Below the pieces are notes generated by a model. It was not told where the DNA came from and ran no database searches. It was given only the letters and a program-made list of their open reading frames with translations. Shown here piece after piece: positions 47,304 to 57,496 of a stretch of DNA of 62,365 nucleotides (the stretch's first letter is position 1; the number at the start of each line of letters is the position of its first letter). Source of the stretch: a virus; the IMG/VR virus record IMGVR_UViG_3300012920_000037, positions 1 through 62,365 of that record. The stretch is one strand, 5' to 3'. The position numbers and the translations under genes were made by a program.

Positions 47304-49577
47304 ATGGCTGAACCGTCAATTGAAGAAATACTGAAAGCTATCGAGAAGGCATCGAAAGATAACCCTACTGCTTTTAAGAGACTGCAGACTGCTTTGCAGG
47401 TGAAAGTCCAAGAGGGCACGAATAGGACAAACAGAGAAGGCAACGAAAAAGAGATTGATGCAATCTTAAAAAATGAACAGTCTCGGCTAGAAGTTCTCAC
47501 TCAGTCTGCTAAGCTGATGAATGATCAAGTTGAAGCTAGAAAGCAAGAAGCTGAGCTTTTGAAAACAAAATTAGAGTTAGCCCTCAGGCAAGAAATAACA
47601 GACAAAGAACATTTATCTGAATTGCTAGCTTCTGTTGAGGCCGGCGAGAAAATGACCGGATATGCAGACAAGTATAAAGATTCTACTATCGAAATAATAA
47701 AACAATACAACAAATTGGTCCCCCTCCAAGAGGAGGTCAACAAACTAAGTCACGAACACAAGAGAAATATTAGCGATATTGTTGATGGAATGGGAAGTAT
47801 CGTTGGATTATCTGATAAATATTCGAAAAGTTTTGTTGGGAAAATGACGAAGACTTTTGAACTTTTTGGAAAAGGCACCGATGAATCAAAAGCAGCGATA
47901 CAAGATTTTAAAGACAAATTTTCAACAATGTTCTCAGTGCAAAACATTGCGATGAACATTGGATCGGCAATTTTCAGCCAATCCATGAAGACTCTAAGAG
48001 CTTTTGATGATGCGACAGCCAACCTTGCCAAGACAACTGGTACAGTGGGCAAATTCAATGACGTCCTTTATGATGCGCAGAGAGCAGGAAACCTTCTTGG
48101 CGTATCTATGAGCGATGTTGGAAACGCAATCGCTACATTGAACTCCGGTACGACCCAATTCGCAAAACTAAACAAGCAAACCCAAAAGCAACTCGCCATC
48201 TCAACATCTCAGTTCGAGAAACTTGGAGTGTCCTCTCAAGATTCTGCTGCTTTTATGGAGAATGCATTTAAAATCATGAACATGGGTGCGACTGAGGCGA
48301 TTCAAGTTCAAAAAGAACTTGCTATGGCTGGTGTCGACTTAGGTATTGGAGCAGACAAGATCGTTAAAGACTTTAACGCTGCCTCAAAAACACTTGCTGT
48401 ATATGGTAAAGACTCTGTAAAGATTTTTAAAGACCTCGCGGCTCAAGCAAAGGCTGCTGGTGTTGAAGTATCAACTCTCCTTGGTATTGTTCAGAAGTTT
48501 GATACATTCTCTGGTGCAGCTGAAGGTGCTGCACACTTTAATGCCCTACTGGGTACACAGTTGTCAACAACCGAGATGCTGATGATGACTGAAGAAGAGA
48601 GAATGAAGACTTTAATAGAACAAGTCCAAGCACAAGGCGTTGCCTTCGGAGATATGGATCGTTTCACTCAAAAGGCAATCGCATCTGCTGCTGGAATTAA
48701 TGATATGAACGAGGCCAACAGAATATTCTCAATGAGCCTTTCAGACTACGAAGCAAACGCCGCACAGATGGAAAACAACGCTAATGCTCAGGCAAAGTTT
48801 GATGAGGCCGTTCAAGCAACCGTCCCAACAATGAACAAATTTAAAAACCTTGCGACTGAATTAGTGACCATGGTCCAACCTGCTCTGGAGAAACTCGGCG
48901 AAATTGCAGATTATCTAACAGAAGCATTCCAAGGAATGAGCAAAGAAACGAAAGAGAATATAAGTGGAATTGCCTTGCTTCTAGCTGGACTGGCTACTTT
49001 GGCTCCAATTGTAGCTGTCGGCGGAGGCTTAGTAACTGGTCTTACTGCGATGGGTGGAGCAATTGGTGGTATTGGCGTAGGGATTGCAACAGCAATCAAA
49101 GCAATATCTGCCGCAACAACAACTGGGGTAGGCGCTGCTGTGTTAGGAGCATTGCTGCTAACTGGTGGTGGTATAGCAGTGGCCATGGCTTCGATAGCTA
49201 AAAGCAAAGCTGAGATGGCCGAGTCAAACGCCAAAATGATGAGCCAAGGATCTGCTACCATAGCATCTATAGCTGAGATAGGTCAGGCAGATTTTTCCGG
49301 AATCGCAGTCAAATTCCGAGAAGTTGTTGATGAACTCAATTCAATGAGTACAGACGTAAAAGTAACATCGATGATGCAGAACCTGTCTTTAATTAGTGCT
49401 GGGACAGCTATAGACATCACTGGGGCAAAGATAACGGGTTCGTCAACAAACATAAACACTACGGTAAGGAATATGTTTGAGGGTGCCACGATTAGTCTGA
49501 AAGCTGGTGGTAGAGAATTTGAAGGATACTTTGAAGATCTAGCAGCAAAAGTTGTGGTTAGCCAAGCTAAACAATAG
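47304..49577 (+). CDS. Tape measure protein
   Basis: 757 aa. Residues 1-150 are a coiled coil (Lys/Glu/Leu-rich), followed by helical repeats with TMP-like text (AFDDATANLAKTTGTVGKFNDVLYDAQRAGNLLGVSMSDVGNAI) and a hydrophobic Gly/Ala-rich segment with two or three membrane-helix-like stretches (about 545-630, IALLLAGLATLAPIVAVGGGLV...AVLGALLLTGGGIAVAMA). These features and the position after the tube and assembly genes identify the protein that sets tail length and may form a channel in the host membrane. Confidence 0.8.
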   Translation: MAEPSIEEILKAIEKASKDNPTAFKRLQTALQVKVQEGTNRTNREGNEKEIDAILKNEQSRLEVLTQSAKLMNDQVEARKQEAELLKTKLELALRQEITDKEHLSELLASVEAGEKMTGYADKYKDSTIEIIKQYNKLVPLQEEVNKLSHEHKRNISDIVDGMGSIVGLSDKYSKSFVGKMTKTFELFGKGTDESKAAIQDFKDKFSTMFSVQNIAMNIGSAIFSQSMKTLRAFDDATANLAKTTGTVGKFNDVLYDAQRAGNLLGVSMSDVGNAIATLNSGTTQFAKLNKQTQKQLAISTSQFEKLGVSSQDSAAFMENAFKIMNMGATEAIQVQKELAMAGVDLGIGADKIVKDFNAASKTLAVYGKDSVKIFKDLAAQAKAAGVEVSTLLGIVQKFDTFSGAAEGAAHFNALLGTQLSTTEMLMMTEEERMKTLIEQVQAQGVAFGDMDRFTQKAIASAAGINDMNEANRIFSMSLSDYEANAAQMENNANAQAKFDEAVQATVPTMNKFKNLATELVTMVQPALEKLGEIADYLTEAFQGMSKETKENISGIALLLAGLATLAPIVAVGGGLVTGLTAMGGAIGGIGVGIATAIKAISAATTTGVGAAVLGALLLTGGGIAVAMASIAKSKAEMAESNAKMMSQGSATIASIAEIGQADFSGIAVKFREVVDELNSMSTDVKVTSMMQNLSLISAGTAIDITGAKITGSSTNINTTVRNMFEGATISLKAGGREFEGYFEDLAAKVVVSQAKQ

Positions 49578-49586
49578 GAGAAATAA

Positions 49587-50231
49587 ATGAGCATAGATTA
49601 TATAGGGAAGTACGCCGACAATACGGCAGGGGAATTGGGCATTAGTTCAGTAATAGGCAACGGCAACGATAATAAAAGGCTTGCTGTTTCTTTTTTGGCT
49701 TTTCTTACGTCATTTAATGATAGTATGACTTCAAATTGGAACGAAGAGCAAGTATATGGTAGACCAGACCCAATTGGCACATTTCAAAACACAACCAGAA
49801 AAATTTCTTTAGCTTTTGATGTCCCATCAAAAGATTTAAATGAGGCTAAAGAAAATTTAAAAAAGATCAACAAAGTCAAACAAATGATGTACCCGGCATA
49901 CTCATCTTCTATTAAGCCTGCTTCTGAGGAATCGCCTGAGGTAACAACAAATGCACTATCTCTCGCAAAACCTCCTCTTGTGAGGTTGTTCTTTACGAAT
50001 CTAATTCAAGATCAATCAGCGAAGAGAGGGCTGCTTGGTTGGATTGGTTCATTTTCTGCGAATCCTGTTATCGACATGGGAATGTTTCATGAAAATGGAA
50101 AACTATATCCCAAAGTGTATAATGCAACAATTGATTTTACACCACAGCATGAGTTTGATCTAGGGTTTAACACATCAGATGGTAAAGGAATTAATTCTGG
50201 ATCATTCGCATCATTTCCATATGGGGGCTAA
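49587..50231 (+). CDS. Baseplate / tail-tube-base protein
   Basis: 214 aa. SFLAFLTSFNDSMTSNWNEEQVYGRPDPIGTFQNTTRKISLAFDVPS followed by LAKPPLVRLFFTNL and TIDFTPQHEFDLGF resembles hub/tube-adaptor proteins that lie at the base of contractile tails, with the next gene providing a LysM-like partner. T4 gp48 or gp54 would be the functional counterparts; sequence similarity to those is not evident by eye. Confidence 0.5.
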   Translation: MSIDYIGKYADNTAGELGISSVIGNGNDNKRLAVSFLAFLTSFNDSMTSNWNEEQVYGRPDPIGTFQNTTRKISLAFDVPSKDLNEAKENLKKINKVKQMMYPAYSSSIKPASEESPEVTTNALSLAKPPLVRLFFTNLIQDQSAKRGLLGWIGSFSANPVIDMGMFHENGKLYPKVYNATIDFTPQHEFDLGFNTSDGKGINSGSFASFPYGG

Positions 50232-50233
50232 CA

Positions 50234-50566
50234 ATGTCAAGATTAAAATCAAGAAGAGTGGCGAAAAATAGAAACGAAATGTATGAGAAAATCTTTGAAG
50301 ACCGTGGGATCAAAGAGGTTCAACAGTTTTCCACACCTGTTCTTAGTAATCCATCTCAAAAAGATATCGACAGAATACCAACCATTGAGCACACATGGTC
50401 AAACGGCGACCGGTTCTGGCTTCTTGCATCAAAACATATGGGGGACCAATCACTATGGTGGGTTATAGCCAAACTAAACAATCGACCAACAGAGGCTCAT
50501 TGCGTGGAGGGCGAGGAGATTAAAATTCCAACAAACGTTGCAGTTGCTTTAGAGGTGTTAGCATGA
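50234..50566 (+). CDS. LysM-like baseplate protein (gp53-like)
   Basis: 110 aa. After a basic N terminus comes HTWSNGDRFWLLASKHMGDQSLWWVIAKLNNRPTEAHCVEGEEIKIP, a LysM-type pattern (W..GD..W.lA....GD..lWW.IA..N.......G..i.IP) as in T4 gp53 and tail hub LysM proteins that join tube base to baseplate wedges. It is compact and coupled to the following large baseplate gene by a four-base overlap. Confidence 0.7.
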   Translation: MSRLKSRRVAKNRNEMYEKIFEDRGIKEVQQFSTPVLSNPSQKDIDRIPTIEHTWSNGDRFWLLASKHMGDQSLWWVIAKLNNRPTEAHCVEGEEIKIPTNVAVALEVLA

Positions 50567-53500
50567 GTGAAGAGGAAACAAACTTTAGATCAAAAATAAA
50601 AGAGCTTTTATCTGGTAAATACTCTCCGCAGAATATTAACAATGGGCCTTCAAATCTCATCAATCAAGATCTTTTGAATCTACTTCTCAACGAATACTTT
50701 ACCGACTCTCAATTGACTCCTCAGCTAGAAAAAGCTATTGACGATTATTTAAACGGAAAAGCGCTAACTATTTTAGGTCCAAACTTTGAAGATGAGCAAG
50801 AATACAAGTTTGCCGTTAGCCACTGGATGATTAAATCTATTGAGGCCAATCTGATGGACCCTGCTAACAGGGGATTGTTTGAACTATTATTGTTGGTTCA
50901 ATATTCAGATAAAATGATCAACTACATAACATACGATAAAGATGAGTTCATAATACTAAAAGTTATTAATCCCGTTCGAAATATACAAGTAGATCAGCAT
51001 ATAGGAAAAATTATTGGAGACGCTATAAAAAATGATAGTATGGACAATTTATTTTCTAACACCTACTTGGCCGATTTGGTTGTGGTTTACAATTACAATC
51101 AATTTAAGAGAGAAGTATCCAACAACATAGCAATAGGCTTAAGATCTGGTAGAGTTGGTGCACAAATTGAATTATCTCAGGATTTCTTGGATGGCCCATT
51201 GGCCTTTGAGAAAGATGGCGACAAAGTAAGGCTGAGCAAGACTTTTCCATCTTTAAATTCTGCAGGCGCTACTCAAGCGGCTGTGCCTCATATGCCGGTA
51301 AATAAGCTGGAAGAATTTAAAGAAGCTACCAAGTGGGATACTCGTGTAAATCAACTAAGAAGAATGGATACAAACTCTCCCGATGCATATTATACAGATG
51401 AGCAGATTTTTACTCTTGCAGACTCTTTCGAAGGAAAAGATATAACAAAAAATCCATTTCACTTTTATACTGGTGAAATATATGATTCTTGGGGAAAGGC
51501 GTTTGATTCTGACTACTGGTTAGAGGTCGGCAAATCAATAGGCGAAGTAAAAGATATGGTTGTCGGCGCTACCATGGAAACTTTCTTTGAAGGTGAAGAA
51601 AATCCAGAAGGAGATTATGATGTTTTAGCCACGAAGATTTGGAGGGGGTCTTTGATTAAAGATTTTGAAGCCGAAGATGATTCCCCAATTTTACCAGATA
51701 TTGATGAAGGGAGTGTGGCTGCGCTGGTCGGCGTTCCTGTGGCAACGATTATGACCAAATATGCCGTTAATAAGGTTGCAGCAGAGAGAATGAAGACCGT
51801 TGTGCAAGCTTATAGGAAATCGAAAGGCTTCAGGGGTGTAACCCAGTTGAAAAACATTGCTAATCTTCAAAAAGCATTCAATATAGCTACGAAGGCAAAG
51901 AAAGTGTCCAGGGTAACTACTACGATTGTGAGAGCAGCTAAATTTCTTAGAGTGGTAGCTACTGGGAAAGCTGCTTTGATTGCTCTTAACTTAGCTATAC
52001 TTCTTGGTTTTGGGTATGCAATCTGGAGAGCTGAGGAGACGAGTCAGACTAAGAGATTAGAAAAGTTAATGCTATCAAAATATAACGACTTTGTATACAA
52101 AGCGATCGTTGCCTTTGAAGCAGAAGAAAAAGTTGCCGATGCTTTTCGAGAAGCCGCTAACGAACTAAGTTTTTTGAACAATGTTTTGCAGATATTTGGG
52201 GTAGATAAAGAGGTAGAAAGAAGGGTGCGTCTATTCAACAGATTTTCTTTTGAACTCAATAGGGATGAACAGTTCTTAGACGATAACAATGCTCTTGATG
52301 TTATTGCAGCAATTGCTGGCTCCATCACTGCTGGTTTTGCAAACATAGATTTGCCGGAAATAACTGATCTAGACGAGGAGCAAATTCAAGACCGACAAAA
52401 ATTCTATAAACAATGCGCGTTGATGATGAATATGGCCAATCTAGCGCCGGTTTATGAACAACATATTCTAGACAGACAGTCGGAACCCGCAATTGCTGAT
52501 GGTCCAGATACGAGCAAGCCTTATGGTGGACGATTTTGGCGAGCAACATCAAAGAATAAAGAAAAACTAATCAACAATCTATTTTCTTCCGAGCAATCTC
52601 AAGAGTTGTTCGAAATACCAGCTCATGTAATGACGCAGCTGACTCCTCGATTTAAACTATATAAGGTTCTCAATGGTAAATCGGGAGACCTTAAGAGAAC
52701 GGAGTTTGTTTTTCCAATGCAAACAGATTTAACAAGAAAAAAGAACTTTGCAAAAACACAATCTCTACGACCGGAAACAAAAGTGGAGGGAACGGTACCT
52801 TCGTTTCTAGAGGCACATTTTGATAAAGGCGATGGCGTCGGTCTTAAGAGTTTTAGTTTGGATTTTAATGGTACAAACCCTGCCGAGGCTAGGAATGATG
52901 TTAAAGGCTCAATGACTTTGTTTTTTCAAAGTTTCGCAGACTTTATTAGAGAAAGAGTTGATAAAAATAATAACAAATTCAGCTTTGTAGACTTAATTGT
53001 TCAGCCACCACCGGATGATGAAAATGGAGAAATTGTCCAAGGCATCCCTAAGCACTCCAAAAGGCAATATGACGCTTCCTTCTATAGAATCATGGTCGAA
53101 ATTGGATATAATGTACCTGATAAATTGGAAGGATATAGCTCTAACCTCACTAAAGTTCAAAATGCTATTAAAAACATGAACAAATCCTTTTATCTTTGCA
53201 TGATTGACCACGACTTCAAGATTAAAAACGATGGTACAGTAGAAGTAAACCTGACTTACAGGGCATATATTGAAACTGCGCTAAAAAGTTTGAGGTTCGA
53301 TGCTCTAACGACACCTGAACTGGCCAAGCAAAGAGAAATTAATGAAACAAAATTAGCTGAAATGACTGAGGCTGGATGTACTGATCAGCAGCTTGAAGAT
53401 TTGAAAGTAGTCATTTCTGCCCTAGAGGAACAAATAGTTAAGAACTCTCTTAATTCTATTATGAAAAGACTTCAGAAGAGAGGAAAAATATTTACATGCG

Positions 53501-55071
53501 AAATAAATGAGAATGACAGAAGACAATTTTTAACTAATGGTTTTTTTCGGAAATGTGAAATAATGACCGGAATTAAGCTAGACAAGCTAGCTGGCGCTAA
53601 CACTGGTGACTTAGGCATTGTGCTGAATACGAGGCTGCCTGATAAGAGCACTGGTTTCAATTTCAACGACGCAGACAAGAATGATACGCTAGTCCAATTC
53701 TTTTTCTTTGGAGATTTGCTACATACAATTTTAGATACCTTGTATATCGAAGAAGGTAAAAAGCTAGCCAGAGGATTGAAAAATACAATGATAGTCCTAG
53801 GGTCGTTCTATTTTAAAGTGTTTCAAAGGGAGCAAGGTATTGGACAAACCAGCTTTAATATATCGCAGATACCAGTCTCTGTTGAATTTTTCTCTAGATG
53901 GTTTGTTGATAATGTGATCAATCAAAAATCGACAAGACGATCTTTTCCAATTTTAAATTTTATAAGATCATTGACTAATGCTCTCACTTCAAATGCGTTA
54001 CTCGAGTCTTGCGTCAATAGAGAAGTTGATGATAGATTAATGTTTCAAACAACACAAGTATCATCTTATTCCCCAATTGGAGTAGATATATTGGGAACAT
54101 TGATAGATAATTTTCCCGGCACTGCAATACTAGATACTGACTATTGGCGTGGAGCGACGGCTGGTAGACAGCTTCCATTGGAAGGAAGTCCCCAGGGCGA
54201 TTCTAAGATTAAAAACTTTTTTCACTACATTGTATTAAATGCAAATGGGTCAACAAGGTCCCATAAGGGTACGGGAAACTATGCGGAAGATATCGGATCT
54301 GGAGTTTTTCATATGGAAATAGGCTCAAACAGAGGATTAATTAAAACTATAGGTTTCTCAAAGACAGACTTACAGTTCGTTAGGGAGGCAAGATATATGA
54401 GAAATGGAATCGATGGTTTGCAACAACTATCCTCTGTTTACACAGTATCGGTCGATATGTTTGGCAACACATTGTTTTATCCGGGCATGGATGTGTGGAT
54501 TAATCCATATGGCTTTGGAGGCACAGCTCTAGGAAGCCCTACGGATGGTGAAAATGGAGCACGGTCTCTAGCTAACATACTTGGATTGGGAGGGTACCAT
54601 ACGATTACGGGTGTATCCACAACATTAACACCTCAGTCTTTTTCTACAACAATAAAAGCTCATCACTACTACTCTGGTGATATCAAGCCGATAGATGCTG
54701 CTAATAAAAACAGCAATGGAAAGAACAAAAGCTTGGAAGAGGGCGGTGTCAATGAAACTCAAAACAAAAATAAAGATTTTTGTGATTCAGAAATTGTGAG
54801 AATTCAGACTATCGGAAAAAATAATGGTATTGAACTTGCCTCTCTTGGTATGAAAATAGAAAGCCCTGAGCCTGAACCTGTTGCTCAAGAAAACGAACAG
54901 GCTGTACAGGCTATTCAAGAACCCATTATTGAAAGCACAAGAGAAGGTCCGGGCACTCGTGTTATCGATGGCGTTGAGGTAGAGGGTTTCTATGAGACAG
55001 ACGCTGATGGTAATGATATTTTTGCATACAGTGACGGTGAGTCCAGCTATGTAATACGGCTAGGGAGTTAA
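50563..55071 (+). CDS. Very large baseplate/tail protein with internal membrane helix (1,502 aa)
   Basis: The first 400 residues are helical. A hydrophobic helix lies at about 467-487 (ALIALNLAILLGFGYAIW) after a basic segment. A second part of about 900 residues includes FNRFSFELNRDEQFLDDNN and ends in a beta-rich domain (VYTVSVDMFGNTLFYPGMDVWINPYGFGG...ITGVSTTLTPQSFSTTIKAHHYYSG) similar in style to hub (gp27/gpD-like) domains that assemble around the spike. The tail is a PEPEPV linker plus a short beta domain. I cannot assign a T4 number. The membrane helix suggests an injection-related role. Confidence 0.6.
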   Translation: MSEEETNFRSKIKELLSGKYSPQNINNGPSNLINQDLLNLLLNEYFTDSQLTPQLEKAIDDYLNGKALTILGPNFEDEQEYKFAVSHWMIKSIEANLMDPANRGLFELLLLVQYSDKMINYITYDKDEFIILKVINPVRNIQVDQHIGKIIGDAIKNDSMDNLFSNTYLADLVVVYNYNQFKREVSNNIAIGLRSGRVGAQIELSQDFLDGPLAFEKDGDKVRLSKTFPSLNSAGATQAAVPHMPVNKLEEFKEATKWDTRVNQLRRMDTNSPDAYYTDEQIFTLADSFEGKDITKNPFHFYTGEIYDSWGKAFDSDYWLEVGKSIGEVKDMVVGATMETFFEGEENPEGDYDVLATKIWRGSLIKDFEAEDDSPILPDIDEGSVAALVGVPVATIMTKYAVNKVAAERMKTVVQAYRKSKGFRGVTQLKNIANLQKAFNIATKAKKVSRVTTTIVRAAKFLRVVATGKAALIALNLAILLGFGYAIWRAEETSQTKRLEKLMLSKYNDFVYKAIVAFEAEEKVADAFREAANELSFLNNVLQIFGVDKEVERRVRLFNRFSFELNRDEQFLDDNNALDVIAAIAGSITAGFANIDLPEITDLDEEQIQDRQKFYKQCALMMNMANLAPVYEQHILDRQSEPAIADGPDTSKPYGGRFWRATSKNKEKLINNLFSSEQSQELFEIPAHVMTQLTPRFKLYKVLNGKSGDLKRTEFVFPMQTDLTRKKNFAKTQSLRPETKVEGTVPSFLEAHFDKGDGVGLKSFSLDFNGTNPAEARNDVKGSMTLFFQSFADFIRERVDKNNNKFSFVDLIVQPPPDDENGEIVQGIPKHSKRQYDASFYRIMVEIGYNVPDKLEGYSSNLTKVQNAIKNMNKSFYLCMIDHDFKIKNDGTVEVNLTYRAYIETALKSLRFDALTTPELAKQREINETKLAEMTEAGCTDQQLEDLKVVISALEEQIVKNSLNSIMKRLQKRGKIFTCEINENDRRQFLTNGFFRKCEIMTGIKLDKLAGANTGDLGIVLNTRLPDKSTGFNFNDADKNDTLVQFFFFGDLLHTILDTLYIEEGKKLARGLKNTMIVLGSFYFKVFQREQGIGQTSFNISQIPVSVEFFSRWFVDNVINQKSTRRSFPILNFIRSLTNALTSNALLESCVNREVDDRLMFQTTQVSSYSPIGVDILGTLIDNFPGTAILDTDYWRGATAGRQLPLEGSPQGDSKIKNFFHYIVLNANGSTRSHKGTGNYAEDIGSGVFHMEIGSNRGLIKTIGFSKTDLQFVREARYMRNGIDGLQQLSSVYTVSVDMFGNTLFYPGMDVWINPYGFGGTALGSPTDGENGARSLANILGLGGYHTITGVSTTLTPQSFSTTIKAHHYYSGDIKPIDAANKNSNGKNKSLEEGGVNETQNKNKDFCDSEIVRIQTIGKNNGIELASLGMKIESPEPEPVAQENEQAVQAIQEPIIESTREGPGTRVIDGVEVEGFYETDADGNDIFAYSDGESSYVIRLGS

Positions 55072-55079
55072 AAGAAACG

Positions 55080-56231
55080 ATGCCTAAATTCAATGGAAAC
55101 AACAGTTCAAAGACAATTAAGACTGCTTTTGAAAGAGCCAATTATAAACTGAATGGATTTAATGAATCAGAGATTCAAGTCGTTGATTTCAACTTCGCCG
55201 AGAAAACATTCTATGGAAGAGTGAATCGTCAACTCGATCCCGTGATTCCAAATCAAGAATTCATACGGAACTTTCATAATCAAGACTTTCGTATTGTGAA
55301 CTTTGTTGGAGACCAATTTAAAGAAATGTATGTGAGATACCAAACTGCTCTTGATCTTAGCTTGATTAATTCAGAGGACGCGAACCTATCAGAATTAAGT
55401 GTGATACGGGGCTGGGAAGATCCCGTTGGTCAATATTCTGGCTTTATGTCTCTATTTATGGACTCTTTCCTTGAGGAAATAATGATTCAAAACGAAAAGA
55501 AAATTAACTCATTCGAGTCGTTCCTTAAAGTTTTTGAAGCGCACATCCTAGATAACGACATATCTTCAAAAATCACTCTCTCAGGTTTCATGAAGTCTAG
55601 ACAGTCTTCTATCTTCAATACAGGCTTAGCGTTGCAACTAGCTCCTGTCGGATTTGCAAATGATTCTGCTAAAGAGAACGCTATCCTTAACTCTCCGAAC
55701 TATGCTTTCTTTATGAATATGGCCAAACAATTTGGATTTTCAGTCAATCTCCAAAATCCCAGCGTGCTGGTGTCTGACTTGGCTCATCCAACTACAACAA
55801 AATTTCGAAAAAGATATGAATTATTCACTGTCAATAGTGTATTTGAGAAGCAATATCACAGAACATATAATTTTGACTTTGATTTATTATCTAGTTATCT
55901 AATGGATACCTATAACTCATTTGTATATCTAAGACCTAATTTAAAAGAAGTATACATTTGTAACAATAAAACTAAATCAAAGATATCTAAAAGAAATAAT
56001 ATTGATAGTATAGATTATAATATTATATTATTATTATATATTAAAATAAGAAATATGGAAGAAATTTTTCCGTTTTCTCATTCTGAACTGAAATCAATAC
56101 ACAGTACCTCCGTAAGATTGTTTGATATCACACCAGAGAGAGCATTGGAATTCATCGAATCTCAGTTTCGAAGCAGATACAACACCAAGGAAGGGTCACT
56201 AACCTACTACAAAAAAAAGTTTCAAAAATAA
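55080..56231 (+). CDS. Hypothetical structural protein (383 aa)
   Basis: It follows the large baseplate gene by eight bases and precedes a promoter, so it closes the tail operon. Mostly helical with FNFAEKTFYGRVNRQLDPVIPNQEFIRNF near the start. Between about residues 270 and 325 the DNA turns extremely AT-rich and the protein reads KTKSKISKRNNIDSIDYNIILLLYIKIRNMEE, unlike the rest; this could be an insertion. No known family. A baseplate wedge or late structural function is inferred from position. Confidence 0.55.
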   Translation: MPKFNGNNSSKTIKTAFERANYKLNGFNESEIQVVDFNFAEKTFYGRVNRQLDPVIPNQEFIRNFHNQDFRIVNFVGDQFKEMYVRYQTALDLSLINSEDANLSELSVIRGWEDPVGQYSGFMSLFMDSFLEEIMIQNEKKINSFESFLKVFEAHILDNDISSKITLSGFMKSRQSSIFNTGLALQLAPVGFANDSAKENAILNSPNYAFFMNMAKQFGFSVNLQNPSVLVSDLAHPTTTKFRKRYELFTVNSVFEKQYHRTYNFDFDLLSSYLMDTYNSFVYLRPNLKEVYICNNKTKSKISKRNNIDSIDYNIILLLYIKIRNMEEIFPFSHSELKSIHSTSVRLFDITPERALEFIESQFRSRYNTKEGSLTYYKKKFQK

Positions 56232-56232
56232 C

Positions 56233-56261
56233 TTGACAACCACATCTGAATATGTTATCTT
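56233..56261 (+). promoter_or_regulatory. sigma70-type promoter, copy 6 of 9
   Basis: TTGACA at 56233-56238, 17-bp spacer ending in ATGT, TATCTT at 56256-56261, upstream of the DNA polymerase gene. Confidence 0.8.
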
Positions 56262-56308
56262 ATATTAACCGTCAAACTTATTATAACACATTTCGGAGGA
56301 CCCTGCAA

Positions 56309-57496
56309 ATGTTTTTTCAACTTTTAGATAATAAAATGGATTGTGCCGGCACGTACGTCGATGGACAGTTTATTTGGGAACGAATCCCTCAAGGAATATC
56401 CAAAACTTGGAGTTATTCCGATCACCTTCACGGCAGAGATATTGACTATGCTCAATTGCTAGTTGCCGGCAAGACACTCAGCCAAGTCTGTCCAGATCAT
56501 TTAATGGATCGATGGACTGAAGCGAACAATCTTTTGAAGAGTCATTACACGGCGATACACAAATCAAAAATAAATATTGATGATGTATGCTTTTATGATC
56601 TGATCCCTCAGAAACATCTTCAGCATTACTTCGATGCGAAGAATGAAATTACCAAATGGGTTTTCGACAATGTCGAGAAGCCTGAACACTACGGCTTGCT
56701 GAAGAGAGCCCAAGCCGCAGTCAAAGAGTTGAAGCAACATCCAGTGAACCTCAACTCTTTCGCAGTCTACGTCAGTAGTGCTGATTGCATGAAGGCGAAA
56801 CAACTTTATGATCAATTCGGCGAGACCACACCATATGTTGATTACGACATCTTTGGAACGGTCACAGGACGATTGACGACAAAGAAAGATTCATTTCCAA
56901 TTTTGAATCTCAAGAAAGAATTAAAAAAGCATGTTCGACCAAATAACGACGTATTTTTGGAACTTGATTTCAATGCTGCTGAAGTTCGAACAATGCTAGC
57001 ATTACAAAACCATGAACAACCAGAGGAGGATATACATGAGTGGAACATCAAAAACATTTTTAAACAAGATCTTAGCCGAGAAAAAGCTAAAGAAAAATTA
57101 TTTGCTTGGCTCTATAATGACGAGTCAAACGCAATCAAATCGAGCTTCTACGATCGGGAGAGCCTTAGAGAAAGATATTATGACGGAGAAAAGGTTCAAA
57201 CCCCTTTCGGCAGATCCATCGATGCTCCCTTTCGCAAGGCACTCAACTACCTATTGCAATCAAGCTCCTCGGACAACACCCTTGACCGATTTTGCAAAGT
57301 TTCTAACTTTCTTAAGTCAACGAGATCCCATGTTGCTTTCTTTGTTCATGATAGCGTTATCATCGACCTACACCAAGATGATCGGAGAATGATTCCTGAC
57401 TTAGTTGAAATGTTCTCAGATACAAGGCTAGGCAAATTCAAGGTTAATTGTTCCATCGGAAAAAACTTGGGAAGCATGAGAGAATTTTCATGGTAG
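56309..57496 (+). CDS. Short family-A DNA polymerase
   Basis: 395 aa. Family-A signatures are in order: GTVTGRLTTKKDSFPILNL, motif A LELDFNAAEVRTM (D220), a motif-B-like helix R-EKA-K-EKLFAWL-Y, TPFGRSIDAPFRKALNYLLQSSSSDN, and motif C FFVHDSVII (H347-D348). The start at 56309 is chosen by GGAGG and because the promoter covers the earlier ATG. No 3'-5' exonuclease domain is present and the thumb is short, so proofreading may be on another protein. T4 uses a family-B enzyme (gp43), so this is a notable departure. Confidence 0.8.
   Translation: MFFQLLDNKMDCAGTYVDGQFIWERIPQGISKTWSYSDHLHGRDIDYAQLLVAGKTLSQVCPDHLMDRWTEANNLLKSHYTAIHKSKINIDDVCFYDLIPQKHLQHYFDAKNEITKWVFDNVEKPEHYGLLKRAQAAVKELKQHPVNLNSFAVYVSSADCMKAKQLYDQFGETTPYVDYDIFGTVTGRLTTKKDSFPILNLKKELKKHVRPNNDVFLELDFNAAEVRTMLALQNHEQPEEDIHEWNIKNIFKQDLSREKAKEKLFAWLYNDESNAIKSSFYDRESLRERYYDGEKVQTPFGRSIDAPFRKALNYLLQSSSSDNTLDRFCKVSNFLKSTRSHVAFFVHDSVIIDLHQDDRRMIPDLVEMFSDTRLGKFKVNCSIGKNLGSMREFSW

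Noticed and set aside
47068-47319. Antisense frame opposite the small tail assembly gene
   Set aside because: No ribosome site, and the sense frames explain the region.
57012-57392. 126-codon frame overlapping the DNA polymerase gene on the same strand
   Set aside because: The polymerase frame carries all catalytic motifs over this stretch; the other frame has no recognisable features.
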